In this document: positions 31,833-41,880 of the stretch, piece by piece
Layout: each line of letters starts with the position of its first letter
Numbering within the stretch: the first letter of the stretch is position 1
Assembly: GCF_963678635.1 (NCBI RefSeq)
Contig: NC_087068.1
Coordinates: forward strand, 51,374,563 to 51,438,562
Origin: Symsagittifera roscoffensis
Lineage: Eukaryota > Xenacoelomorpha > Acoela > Convolutidae
Length of the DNA stretch: 64,000 nucleotides
Direction: 5' to 3'
Notes under the pieces: model-generated
What the model was told of the DNA's origin: nothing
The model's database searches: none
The model's input: only the letters and a program-made list of their open reading frames with translations
Translations under genes and position numbers: made by a program

Positions 31833-31845
31833 TGAACGGTTGGTT

Positions 31846-32226
31846 ATGAACAAGTATGCCAAAGTCGCGGTTCAGTCAACGAATACGGAACAAGCTCAAC
31901 AGAAGCAAAGAAGCAGACGTTCCACAAATTCCCCTTCAAAATCTACAGCCCTCCTCCTCCTTTCCCCCGAGAAGAAACCTTCGTCGTCATCGTCGACGAC
32001 CTCAAGAAGTGCCACCTCAAAAAGCAGTAAAAGACGCAAAACCAGAAAAACTGTTGCAGACAGTGAAAGAGAACGGTCACCGCAAAAAACCAAACGAGAA
32101 GAAGAAGGTGCAGCAGAAGAGGAATACTCCGAGTCGTACGAAACGCCCGATAACGATTCAGATTCTGCAACGACAGAGAAGAAGAAGACAAAAACAAACA
32201 AAAAATGGCAAGATTACACCAGCTGA
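31846..32226 (+). CDS. Ser/Lys/Glu-rich Polinton ORF, frame uncertain
   Basis: Two long overlapping frames occupy this stretch: 31846-32226 (NKYAKVAVQSTNTEQAQQKQ..., Ser/Lys/Glu-rich) and 31856-32293 (PKSRFSQRIRNKLNRSKEAD..., Arg/Lys/Pro-rich). Either would be a highly charged, disordered protein. I cannot decide between them. The region ends in the integrase start. Confidence 0.4.
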   Translation: MNKYAKVAVQSTNTEQAQQKQRSRRSTNSPSKSTALLLLSPEKKPSSSSSTTSRSATSKSSKRRKTRKTVADSERERSPQKTKREEEGAAEEEYSESYETPDNDSDSATTEKKKTKTNKKWQDYTS

Positions 32227-32809
32227 AGAAAAAATATTGAAAACTAAATTTACAAGTAGGGTCCAGCATTGTTTGGCAGTGTACAGAATTTAAAAGAGGA
32301 ATCAAAAATTTCACGAAGTAAAGTGAAACGTTTTTTTACATACAGAGCCAGCATATACAAAATATCGAACAGTTCGTCGCAAAACACCACGCCTCAAAGT
32401 GATAGTTTATGACATAGACGAAATATGGTCAATTGACCTGGCGTATGTTGATAAACTTGCAGATTACAACAAAAAAAATTAAATATCTTATGGTTGCAGT
32501 GGATTGCATGTCCCGCTTTCTACGTGTACAACCGTTGAAATCAAAGTATGCCACCCTCAACTGCGGAAGCATTCAAACATATGATAAAAACAAAACAGCC
32601 GAAAAAAGTTTGGGTAGATAAAGGCACAGAGTTCAAGGGGTCATTCAAAACTTTATGTGATGAAAAGGACATCGAAACTTATACAACAGAGAGTGAAAAA
32701 AAATCCGCTTTTCGCGGAGAGGAACATTCGATCACTAAAGGGTTTGATTTATAAGTATTTGGAGGACAAATGGACCTACTCATACATCGATAAGCTTCAA
32801 GATTTTGTC
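32205..32809 (+). pseudogene. Polinton retroviral-type integrase (frameshifted, truncated by gap)
   Basis: Starts at ATGGCAAGATTACAC (32205). Later blocks in changing frames are diagnostic: an acidic block around WSIDLAYVDKLADYN (first catalytic Asp), LMVAVDCMSRFLRVQPLKSK, KKVWVDKGTEFKGSFK (second Asp) and AERNIRSLKGLIYKYLEDKW (third acid, Glu). At least five interruptions occur: stops near 32236 and 32316 and frame changes near 32470 (an A8 run), 32550 and 32715. The sequence runs into the N gap. The element would integrate by this enzyme; this copy cannot make it. Confidence 0.85.
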
Positions 32810-33009
32810 NNNNNNNNNNNNNNNNNNNNNNNNNNNNNNNNNNNNNNNNNNNNNNNNNNNNNNNNNNNNNNNNNNNNNNNNNNNNNNNNNNNNNNNNNNN
32901 NNNNNNNNNNNNNNNNNNNNNNNNNNNNNNNNNNNNNNNNNNNNNNNNNNNNNNNNNNNNNNNNNNNNNNNNNNNNNNNNNNNNNNNNNNNNNNNNNNNN
33001 NNNNNNNNN
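32810..33009. other. Assembly gap (200 N)
   Basis: Exactly 200 N, the conventional size for a scaffold gap of unknown length. It falls inside the Polinton just after the integrase, so element length and gene content to the right are unknown. Confidence 0.99.
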
Positions 33010-33220
33010 ATGGGAAATTTAAACCTAGTAATGAATCTCGCCCTTTTTGCAAAAGGGGGGATATAGTTAAAGAGATCGCGCTCTTTTAACAATTGAATGA
33101 TCTTGTTAAATACCCACCCTTGCTGTAATAAAGAGGAAACGTTGTCGTCAGATGTAATTTCGCAGATGCTTTATCATTGATTAAGAACCTTAATACAAAT
33201 AGGGGTATAGGGGTGGAAAC
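33010..33220 (+). other. Short post-gap stretch, possible integrase C-terminus
   Basis: The frame FKPSNESRPFCKRGDIVKEI (33020-33085) contains a K-x-GD-x-V motif of the kind found in integrase C-terminal SH3-like domains, but is too short to be sure. The rest has no feature. Confidence 0.3.
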
Positions 33221-33497
33221 CAGGGGCGGATCTAGGATTTTCTCGAGGGAGGGGCGGATTTAAAAAAAAAATCGATAACTTTGTCGACCTTTTTTTAGGT
33301 CCACCAACCAAATTGATTTTGTGAGCTCTCCCAAAGCACTACAAAGACCCTGTTTTGGCCGAAATTTCTGCGCCGCAGGCAAAACTTTGTTGAAAAAACA
33401 GGCCAAAAATGGCATTTTTGGGCACTTTTTGGGACGTTTTGACCAAAAAATCACGTTTTTTCGGCGCGCACTCCCCCTTCAAAATTAGTATATATTG
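33221..33497. mobile_element. hAT-type MITE, right end missing
   Basis: Left end CAGGGGCGGATCTAGGATTT, then the family body including ccaaattgattttgtgagct and the GGCGCGCACTC block, stopping at ~33497 where copies elsewhere continue with GCGCCAAAGGCGCC. The right terminus and target duplication are absent. Confidence 0.75.
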
Positions 33498-33760
33498 ACA
33501 GGTTTTTTCCATATCACAGATTAGAGCATCGGTTTTGTAATGAATGGAGTCAATTTACAAGGTTTAATCGTCGACCAAAAATGTTTTCAATAGCCTGATT
33601 AGGTGGAGTGTCACTTTTTAAATATGTCTGACAACGTGTTCAAAAATTTTAATCTAAACAGAAGCTCCCCCTGAACCGAAACAAAAAAAGAATAGAGGAG
33701 GATGAAAAAGCGGTAAAAGCGGCTTTTATAATTTTCGACCAATAAATTTTTCTGTCAGAG

Positions 33761-33971
33761 GGTAATTCCCTGTGCGACTATAGCTATCGAACGGTATATT
33801 TTGATTGTGAGGGGTAATGATGCCAAGACACTACTCTCATCGCGACGAAGGAGAATTCTATACGGTTTAACAGTGACTGCTAGTTTCATTGTTCCGTCAA
33901 TTTTTGTTGTCGACTATCTCTTCGTAGCTTCTGCCCCAGAAAACGAGAATAGCTTTTTATTGCAAATCTCG
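33761..33971 (+). CDS. GPCR gene, exon for end of TM3 (ERY motif) and TM4
   Basis: Preceded by a pyrimidine-rich acceptor (ttttctgtcagag|) and followed by TCTCG|GTGATA. The one-base start completes the Trp codon split at 26920. The product reads VIPCATIAIERYILIVRG, where ERY is the E/DRY signature at the end of TM3, then a basic loop (SSRRRRILYG) and TM4 (LTVTASFIVPSIFVVDYLFV). The spacing from the TM3 Cys to the Arg of ERY is a few residues short of the canonical 25, so the junction may be off slightly. Ends in phase 0. Confidence 0.7.
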
Positions 33972-35274
33972 GTGATAACTGCTCATGCTAATTGTTTTGT
34001 TTAAAAAAAAATTCATCTAAGCCTTCTCGAATGGAGATATGAAGATATGATGCTGCGTCTGCGGCTTAGATCTAGGTCTTATTAGAAATCATTTTCTTTC
34101 TTGAGTAATAAAAATTTTTTGCAGGTAAATGAGTAGATCTTCTCAGAATTTCATATAAAACCAGTTAAGATAATAAATTTTGATAAAAAATTGGACAAAA
34201 TGTACAATCTTCCCCCTAAGCTAACTTAGGGATGAGATCACTCTCTTGGTTAAGAGTTACGTTTTTCAGCCAACCAGATTTGAGCACAGTACACGCAGGC
34301 ATAACTGCTTGATTTTTTCAATTAATTTTAGGCAGAGGTGGAGATTTTTCACTTGATCTATTGAGGGAGGAGATTGTTCCCAAAGGCCGTGAAATTTCCT
34401 TAAAAAAGTTGTGACATTTTACTGTTTGGTATTTGAGTAATTTATAGTTTCTGCTAGTCTGTAGAAGAAACTTCGGAAATTTAAAAAATCCATTAGTTCA
34501 GAGAGGCAACGCAGATTTTATAAATTTGCAAGAACATTCAAAACTTTTTTTCGTTTAATCATTTTGAACACGTTTTTAAAATAAACGGATAGTGTGTAGT
34601 TCAAAATAATTGAGTAAGTAGTCAGAAAAGTTTTCGGTGAATGATAAGGAGATGGGTCTGATCCAGACAATGAACTTAATAGGCAAGTTTGACAGACAGT
34701 GAAGCAAACAAAAAAGAAGCAAGGCACCCAAATGAAAGAAAACCATCAGCCAAAAAATCACTAATTTCGAACTTCTGTTCATTATCAAAGCATAGATTTA
34801 TGAATTTTGAGTATAGGATGAAATATTTAAAAAGATACACAACCTTTCATAAAAAACGATTCCTCTAAAAATATCATTTACACCACACATCGGGAAATTT
34901 TTGAATTAGTTATTCATTCAATGAACTGATGAAAAATTAAGATTTTTTAAAGAACTTTTCGTTGTTCATTTTTTTTCTCCCCCCCCCCCCCCAGACGCTA
35001 TAAATGAAGTGATACAATGTGCTTCTAGTATCTAGTAGGGGTATTAATATAAACAAAACATTTTGCTTTTTTTGTGAGACTGTTTATTTGGTTGCTTATG
35101 CGTTATTAGAGCGCATAAATTTCGCGTTTCTGAAGATCAAAATTATCAATTTTCAAACAAAATGCTTCCTTTTAAAATAATTACAAATGATTTTTAACTT
35201 GGTTAATTTCAGAAAGAAACCGATTTCTTTAGTTTATTTTTAGTTTAGATCAAATTTTTTGCTTCTACTAACAG
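33972..35274. other. Intronic sequence; no TM5 exon found
   Basis: I looked for an exon that would supply TM5 between 33971 and 35275 and found no open, phase-compatible candidate. A C13 run (34979-34992) precedes an AG. Otherwise AT-rich and featureless. Confidence 0.4.
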
Positions 35275-35395
35275 CGCGACTTCACCGAACAAATGACAAT
35301 TTTGGATTTGTTGCCCCGATCCGTTAAACAGCCTGCAAAACAAAAAAGCAACAAAAACCATATCAAAGAGGTTAAAATTTGCGAAGTTTTCTCAG
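35275..35395 (+). CDS. Possible GPCR exon, intracellular loop 3
   Basis: Bounded by cttctactaacag| and TTCTCAG|GTAAAA. Only one frame is open and it starts in phase 0, as the ERY exon requires. The product (DLLPRSVKQPAKQKSNKNHI then KEVKICEVFS) is hydrophilic and Lys-rich like a third intracellular loop. It ends in phase 1, which the next recognised exons do not match, so an exon is missing or the assignment is wrong. Confidence 0.4.
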
Positions 35396-36178
35396 GTAAA
35401 AAAATTTTAGACTGCCAATATGAGTATTCTGCCAATTCTGCTTTATGAAAACTTGGGAAAGCAAAGAAATTTCAATTATCCGATATAATCACACATTAAA
35501 TGGATTTTTAAAAAATGAAAACTATGAATTATTTTAAAAAAACTGGAAAAATTGTTAGACAGTGTAGAATTTTTGAAAAAATGTTTTAGTTTGTGTAATA
35601 TTTTTTTTGATTAAAACACACCTGAGACAAAGACAGGCCAAAATTTAGGCAAATTTTGCAGTTACATTACCCATTTTTTTACCCATTTATTTGTCAGCTA
35701 CCCTTACAACCGACCAAACCACTCAAAAAATTTCTCACAAAATTAAAAATATTCAGAACACCCTTTGCCCATTAGAAAAAAAATGATACTACGTTCTCAA
35801 GCTACATTTAACAACCTAAACACAACAAAAAAGCACAGTAAAAGTTTGGGGAAGTCATATAAAAAATCTACAGATATTATGATTATTATTTTAATTTGTT
35901 TTTCATAAAGTTCGTTAATGAATAAAGTGCAATAAAACTAATGCTATTGGAGAAATAATTTGTCTCCAGGGGTGTTTTCCGCATGAAATCAGCTACCAAA
36001 ATAATCGATCGAAGGGGGCGAAGGTCAGTGTCATATTGAATATTCTTGTGTTGTGATTAAATGACAGAAAAATATTTCTAAAGTGTTTTCTCACTTTAGA
36101 GAAAAACCGGTTGGAATTTTTTTTGTCTCTTAATTCACTTTTGAAGTAAGTCGAAAAATAACTCGAATTTCCAATTAG
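35396..36178. other. AT-rich intronic sequence, nothing recognised
   Basis: No exon or repeat boundary was supported. Confidence 0.4.
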
Positions 36179-36244
36179 TCAAAAAATGGCGAGCATCAGT
36201 TATCATCTTCTCCAATGAAGGATTACAACTATGAAAACCTTCAG
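36179..36244 (+). CDS. Possible small exon (22 codons)
   Basis: Lies between caattag| and CTTCAG|GTACGT, a strong donor. The phase-0 frame (SKNGEHQLSSSPMKDYNYEN...) is open and hydrophilic. It could belong to the loop preceding TM6 because it ends in phase 0 as the TM6 exon needs, but its start phase does not fit the 35275 exon. Confidence 0.25.
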
Positions 36245-38289
36245 GTACGTTGTAGCGCTCTTTTAAGTGTAATTACACATTTTTTTTTCAAATTAAAATG
36301 GTGTTAAAAAAACTTGCACTTTGCGTTCTTGAGCGCTGAACAATTTTCAGCCAAATTAATTGTTTTAAATCAGAATAACCAGGCTGAAAATCTTTCAGCC
36401 CTCAAGAACGCAAAAGTTGATTTAAAAATTGCCTATTAGTGCAAGCCTTTTGAACACCACTTTAACTTAAAAACAAGTTTATCAAACGGAGATCGGATGG
36501 AAGTACCTTTTATCTTAATTTTTATCCATTGCATCTCCTTTTTCAACCTAATCCACCACCAGCTTAAGTCTTCCTAGTTTTTCGGAAAAAAACAATGCAC
36601 CCAAACAGCATTCATTAAAGAAAACTTTAAACAATTTTCATACATCGTTATTGTTGTGTAATTTTTCAAATCACAACCTGTAAGAAACAACCAATAAAAA
36701 ACAACCAACAAAAAACAACCAAAGCACAAAAAATTCTGATAATTTTGAAAAACTTGAAAATTTTTCAGTTTTTACATTCTTAAATTTAAAAAACCAACAT
36801 CGTGCAGATTGACAAAAAAATCAAATTTCATGAAAATCAGTTATTTGCTTACTTAGTTTGTGAAAAGTGATAAGGTTTAACAGTTCCTTTTGAAGATAAA
36901 AAAAACAACGAGACATCGTTTTTCAATAATAAATTTTGTAGCCTGTTATCACTGTTTTTTGTAGCCTGTGAAAAAAAGCCCATGGAAAAAATGCTTATCA
37001 TACAATTTCATACTAAAGGTAAAATACTTGTCATAAAACTCTATAGCTTGGAAAAAATTCTTATGATGCTATTTTCAGACAATTTTGTCGATAAAAAGAT
37101 AGATGAAAAAGATCAATTTTTAATTCCAGTGTTTGGAAAAAATGCTTGTTATTGAGTTTCATAGAAAGGAAAAAATGTTTATTTTGGTATTTTCATACAC
37201 ACTTACTTTTGCACAATGAAATTGTATGAAAGAGTATGGCAAGCGTGTTTTCATCAAAGAAAATTGTATGATAAGCATTTTTTGTCAACCCGGGATCGTG
37301 GTGAGTTTTTCTTTTTTGAGCCAATGACATTTCTCCTAACGGCTTCATAGGTGATTTATTATCATAAATTGGCAATTTCATAACCCCCAAAAATTCAAAA
37401 AAATTGGTCATTTATCAGTAGTTCTTAGATAATTCAAGAAAATACCCAAAACGGCTAGCTCAAAGGGGCGAAGTTCTATTGGAGAAACAAAACTACCCGG
37501 ATCACAAAATTTCTGTCATTTTCTGCGAAAGTCGAAACAAGAAAATTTCTTATATCAAGGCAAACCTATGAGCGTTCCGACTACCCACTAAGGTATAAGA
37601 TGTAGTTTTTGATAATAAAATGGTAGAAAATCTCGCTTTTTCCAAAACTCCTTCTCATGCTGTAGAAAATTTAAAAAATCGCGGCTATCAATGCAAAACT
37701 TCTCGAATTTGATCAATCCTTAATCCAATTTTGATCAATTTGCACGGTGAACTGATATTCTTCTTAGATTTAACAGTATTCAACCTTTGGGATTGAAACA
37801 ACAATATCACATGATATAAATAATCTCGTCAAAAAAAATAGTGAGTTGAAGGTCAATTCCTGACTAATGAGATGACCACAACGAGCAAAAAAATACCTTG
37901 TTTTTTTTTTCAAAAAACGGCAAAGTAACAGTGATTGCGTTTTCATTTCAAAATACAGAATATAATAAAATTATCTTTTTTGATGATTGTTTTACCAATA
38001 GACTTTCGGCGTGAAAATTTGAGTCGATTAGAAAAAACTATATAACCCACCAAAACTATAAGACCCAAAAGGTATTGCTACAAACAATCGGAACTTTGTT
38101 CAGGGCAGATTTGCAGTCCCAACCAAAACCCTTACTCTCAGGATTTAAAATTAATTGCCTAACAAAGTGTGCTTCGGAAATTCAATTCACGACGCTCTTT
38201 TTTGTTTGGGACTTTTTCTAACCGTTTCGACAATTGTCGATTAATCTACACAAATTCATGCGATGATTACTGACAAGTTTTTGTTGCAG
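36245..38289. other. Intronic sequence with a partial MITE
   Basis: 36979-37294 is a decayed CCCGGGTTGACC-family copy ending in ttttttgtcaacccggg. The remainder is AT-rich with no supported exon. Confidence 0.45.
36979..37294. repeat. Partial CCCGGGTTGACC-family MITE
   Basis: Contains repeated aaaaaatgcttatcatacaa units in both orientations and the conserved right end GTCAACCCGGG at 37284-37294. The left terminus is lost. Confidence 0.7.
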
Positions 38290-38628
38290 TGCAAATTTTG
38301 TTTTCTCCCTGCATACGTCCAAACTATGGTTCTCCCCGCAATTTTCCATATACCTTCAATGGCAGTTTCGGGATTTCTGTACTGGAAATTATGGATAGCT
38401 TGGGTTGTGATGGTAATGCCATATGTAGTGAAACAGGCCATTGCGGGTTCACCAAGAGACGGCCCTTCAGTGTTTTCCACAAATTGGGAATTTGGCCAAA
38501 CAGCCTCAATGCAACAAATGATTGACAAAGTTTTTGTTGATAACATCAGATTTGAAGAAGATTACAAAGTGGAAGTAACCTGGGTAAAATCAACTGCGTA
38601 TCTAGCTTCTGTCTTTGCATTCGACTAA
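38290..38628 (+). CDS. GPCR gene, terminal exon with TM6, TM7 and C-tail
   Basis: Follows the acceptor gtttttgttgcag| and ends in TAA (38626-38628); AATAAA lies 33 bp further (38661-38666), so this looks like a true 3' end. The frame starts CKFCFLPAYVQTMVLPAIF, where CFLP matches the CWxP signature of TM6, continues through a second hydrophobic segment (LYWKLWIAWVVMVMPYVV) in the position of TM7, and finishes with a 65-residue cytoplasmic tail. The NPxxY motif of TM7 is only weakly represented by MPYVV. Part of TM6 must come from an unidentified exon upstream. Confidence 0.55.
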   Translation, partial: CKFCFLPAYVQTMVLPAIFHIPSMAVSGFLYWKLWIAWVVMVMPYVVKQAIAGSPRDGPSVFSTNWEFGQTASMQQMIDKVFVDNIRFEEDYKVEVTWVKSTAYLASVFAFD

Positions 38629-38660
38629 TCATATTTGCATAGGATGACTAATTTGACCTT

Positions 38661-38666
38661 AATAAA
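38661..38666 (+). promoter_or_regulatory. Polyadenylation signal AATAAA of the GPCR gene
   Basis: AATAAA 33 bp after the stop of the terminal exon. A second AATAAA occurs near 38796. Confidence 0.5.
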
Positions 38667-39122
38667 TGATTTCATCCACAACCTACAGCTGAACAAAAAA
38701 CACAAAAAGTAATATTGATATTTTCTGACTTCTTTCATTGTTGAAAAACATTCCTACTCATAATTTTGCTCACCCTGTCAATAGTTAAAGTGCTCAATAA
38801 AAAGATTTCTCTTACTTTTTTTTCTCAAATTGCCGAAGTTCCTCTGTCAGATCAACTAGTATGTCGGGTAAAATACAATCTGAAAATTGCTTTTTGATAC
38901 AGAGGTACTTGTCTCTTTAAACTAAAAAAAAAATTTCGCAGCCTAAAAAACACATCTCAGTCTTAATAATAATGAGCGTTTTACTTGTGGTCAACTCGAA
39001 AAAAAGTAAACCGCAAATAAAAATTTGATTTAAATACATTTTATCATTGACATTATAGTACTGAAAACACTACACTAAAATGAAAAGCTAATGTCCTAAT
39101 TGCGTATTTAATTTTAATTCAA

Positions 39123-39360
39123 CCTGGGTTGACCTCCATTGCCCGAAAATGCTAATCATACAATTTCATAAACTAAGTCTATGAAAAAATACTAATTCAA
39201 ACATTTTGCTAAAGCGGAGTCATCAAAGTTTCAAAGAATTTTCTTCTTGTTTTGGCAGATAATTCGGTATATCCTAGTAAAAAAAAGAAGAAACTTTTGT
39301 CAAAAAATCACTAGTCATACAATTTCCACATTTGGAAACTCTATGACTACCTTTTTTTAC
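39123..39360. repeat. Partial CCCGGGTTGACC-family MITE, left end
   Basis: The left terminus cctgggttgacctccattgc and several atgctaatcatacaattt units are kept; the right end is missing. Confidence 0.65.
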
Positions 39361-39639
39361 GGCAAAAGTAGTTACAAATTACCTCAACATTTTTTTTATT
39401 ATTATTAATCGCAAAACGAAATTTGTAATCAAACATGCATTTTGTAAAAAAAAAAATTGCCTGCAATTTGCGTGTCAAAATTGAAAAGAATTTTTAAAAA
39501 ATAATTTACGGTCCAAAAAACGTTCCGGGCAAAAGAAACGCTTCTTGGATGGACCTGCTCTGATCGTAACAAGACCGAATCAACTCAGTTCCATTTACTC
39601 TAGTTCATTCGCAAAAACAATTAGATATTTTTTTTAACC

Positions 39640-40238
39640 AAAAGGTACTCAATTGGATGCAATTAGAAAACACTGCGATTGATTGCGTCTTCGAAACGCT
39701 CTCATTCGCAATCAGACAAACGTGCCAACAAAATTTTTGAAAAGTCCTATATATTGGCGAACGATTCAAATCCTGAATATCCAGTTCTCCTTGCTGGTGA
39801 TACTTCAATCACTTGATTGCTATAACGGTTTATACATTTTCATAACTCTCACTGCGGAAAAAAGCCAATCTGTGGCCATAGCAAAACGAACAAATTTTGA
39901 TTATGCGATGACGCTTGTTGCTCAAAAGTATCATCAACAGCTGTGTACCGTGCAGAAAATTGCAACAACAATTTGATTATCTTGAAAAGCCAGATCTTCC
40001 AATTGAAAGGCTGCAATCTACAAATCACTATTCCTTCGCACCTACTGGATTAGATTACATTGGACCCTTACTGGTTGTTCTACAAGGTAAACAGCACCCC
40101 GCGTACGATCTTCTCTCCACCTGTCATCAGAGCTGTTCACCTGAAAATTTCTTCAAGCCTCTCAGCTGACAGCTCTTTACACTGCATCAGATGCTTTTTT
40201 GCCCGCCATGGTTTCCGAGAATTTCTATCGCAGTAATA
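39640..40238 (+). pseudogene. BEL/Pao integrase fragment
   Basis: 39915-40169 carries the CxxC half of the integrase zinc finger (INSCVPCRKLQQQF) and the first catalytic Asp block (APTGLDYIGPLLVVLQGKQ). After a frameshift near 40110 another frame continues with VIRAVHLKISSSLSADSSLH and CFFARHGFREFLSQ, the expected next part of the core. There is no flanking LTR, and no gag or RT. It is on the plus strand and unrelated in position to the 13423-20529 element. Confidence 0.8.
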
Positions 40239-41100
40239 AATAAACGAAAATAAAAAAAAACTATTTCCTTTAAAAATGCTGTTCAAAAAAGTATGGTTTC
40301 TTCTAAATTGAGGAAAATCGCACCCAATAAAACATCAGAACAAAAAATAAGACCATTTTGAAATATTATTACTGACTTTAAGCTTTAAGGATGACTTGAA
40401 ACAAAAATTCGTCGTGGAATCGAATTCTTTACTCTCTGCTAAATCAGATTTTTTTTTCGTTAACCTTGATTCTGAATAGCACAAAATTCAGTTTTTTTTG
40501 AGACCGCGGAAATTTTTTTGAAGTCTTCTTTTTCAATTAAAATCATGACCGCAAGGGTTTTGAATTGGTAGCACGCTTGACTCTCCAACAAATTTTCTTA
40601 GAAGTACCTAAAATTGCGCAAAAAACTATTCAACATGACGCTATAGTTCAGTCCCAATTCGTGACGTGAGAAGAGGCACATTTTTGAATGTGACATATTT
40701 GGACCACTTCAAGAGAGATCAAAGTTGAAAAGATACAAATTTGAATTGCAAAAAATTTTTAACTATAAGTTCTCATATCGAGTGTAAGAGATTGTGTTGT
40801 GACGTGGACGTCGGCATTTGTGCTCGTCGATGTTCGTGAATTGTTCTCAAAACAGTTGAGGATGTTGAGTTTCTTTGCAGCTGGTATCCTGTCGACCTAA
40901 ACAAGTGTGACTCATCAAGAAACTTCCATCATTAAAAATGAAAAGTTTCCGTTAAACTCAAAAAGACATATATTCAGCTGAAAAATTCAAAAAATTTGAA
41001 GCATTTACCACTCTTAGTTTTTACAGCAACAAAATGAATGAAAAATAAGAAAAAAATGCGTCACTTTGATATTTGTTCCGAATATTATTACCCTTTCATC
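40239..41100. other. Intergenic AT-rich sequence, nothing recognised
   Basis: No supported gene, RNA or repeat boundary. Confidence 0.5.
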
Positions 41101-41852
41101 CAGCGGCGGATCTAGGATTTTCTCGAAGAGGGGGGGGGCAGAATTTCAAAAAAATTTCGAAAATTTTGACCACTTTTTAGGTTGACCAAATTGATTTTCC
41201 GAGTTCTCCCAAAATGCAGTAAAAAGACGCTGCTTTAGACAATTTTTCTGCGCCGCAAGCAAATTTTTGAAAAAACAGGTGAAAAAAGCCGAAAAAACAG
41301 GTGAAAAAAGCCAGTTAGTGTAGACTGGCGCCAAAGGCGCTTTTAGAAAAATTCTAGGTTCGGTCTTCCAAAAATGAATTTCTTAAAAAGTACCAAAGTG
41401 CTCTTTTGTGTTGGCAGGCAGGGGCGGATTTAGGGGGGGGGGGGGCGGGGGTTTGACGCTTCTTCTCAGGGATTCGACCCCCTGCCGACCCAAAGTGTCC
41501 CCCCTTTGGTACTTTTTAAGAAATCCATTTTGTTGACGGACCCTAAAATTTTTCGAAAAGCGCCTTCGACGCCAATATATACTAGCTTTGAGGGGGAGCG
41601 CGCGCCTAAAAAAACGCGTTTTCTTCTGAAAGTTTTCCAAAAAAGTCCAAAAACTTTTAGTGCTTTACGAGAGCTCGGAAAATCAATTTGGTCGACCTAA
41701 AAAAAGGTCGCCAAAAGTTTCGAAAATTTTTTCAAAATCCGCCCCTCCCCCCTTCTCGAGAAAATCCTAGATCCGCCCCAGGTTGGCAGGGGGTCGAATC
41801 CCTGACCTGAGAGAGGGGCCTCAAACCCCCCGCCCCCCTAAATCTAGCCCTG
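41101..41852. mobile_element. hAT-type MITE with perfect target duplication, interrupted by another copy
   Basis: Left end cagcggcggatctaggattt, right end CTAAATCTAGCCCTG; flanked by CTTTCATC at 41093-41100 and again at 41853-41860, a perfect 8-bp duplication. A second element of the same family lies inside it at 41419-41782. Confidence 0.9.
41419..41782. mobile_element. Nested hAT-type MITE (opposite orientation)
   Basis: Starts CAGGGGCGGATTTAGG and ends ATCCTAGATCCGCCCCAGG in reverse orientation to the outer copy. TTGGCAGG at 41411-41418 is repeated at 41783-41790, a perfect 8-bp duplication, and the outer element continues exactly across it. This gives the insertion order. Confidence 0.9.
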
Positions 41853-41880
41853 CTTTCATCTCTCAGATTTTTCGAAGGAA

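Larger units (their letters stand above)
27590..33090 (+). mobile_element. Partial Maverick/Polinton (adintovirus-like) element
   Basis: A closely packed series of plus-strand genes: unknown 145-aa protein, exonuclease-like protein, three small ORFs, a membrane protein, a packaging ATPase, a basic protein, an acidic protein, a Ser/Arg-rich protein and a retrovirus-type integrase. Several neighbours overlap or abut by a few bases. This combination (FtsK/HerA-type ATPase plus retroviral-type integrase plus small virion-type proteins) is characteristic of Maverick/Polinton elements. Protein-primed DNA polymerase B, major and minor capsid proteins and the cysteine protease are not seen; they may have been deleted or lie in or beyond the 200-N gap. 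Terminal inverted repeats were not found. Confidence 0.8.
38629..39639. other. Intergenic AT-rich sequence with a partial MITE
   Basis: 39123-39360 is a truncated CCCGGGTTGACC-family MITE (left end cctgggttgacctccatt). No gene seen. Confidence 0.5.
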
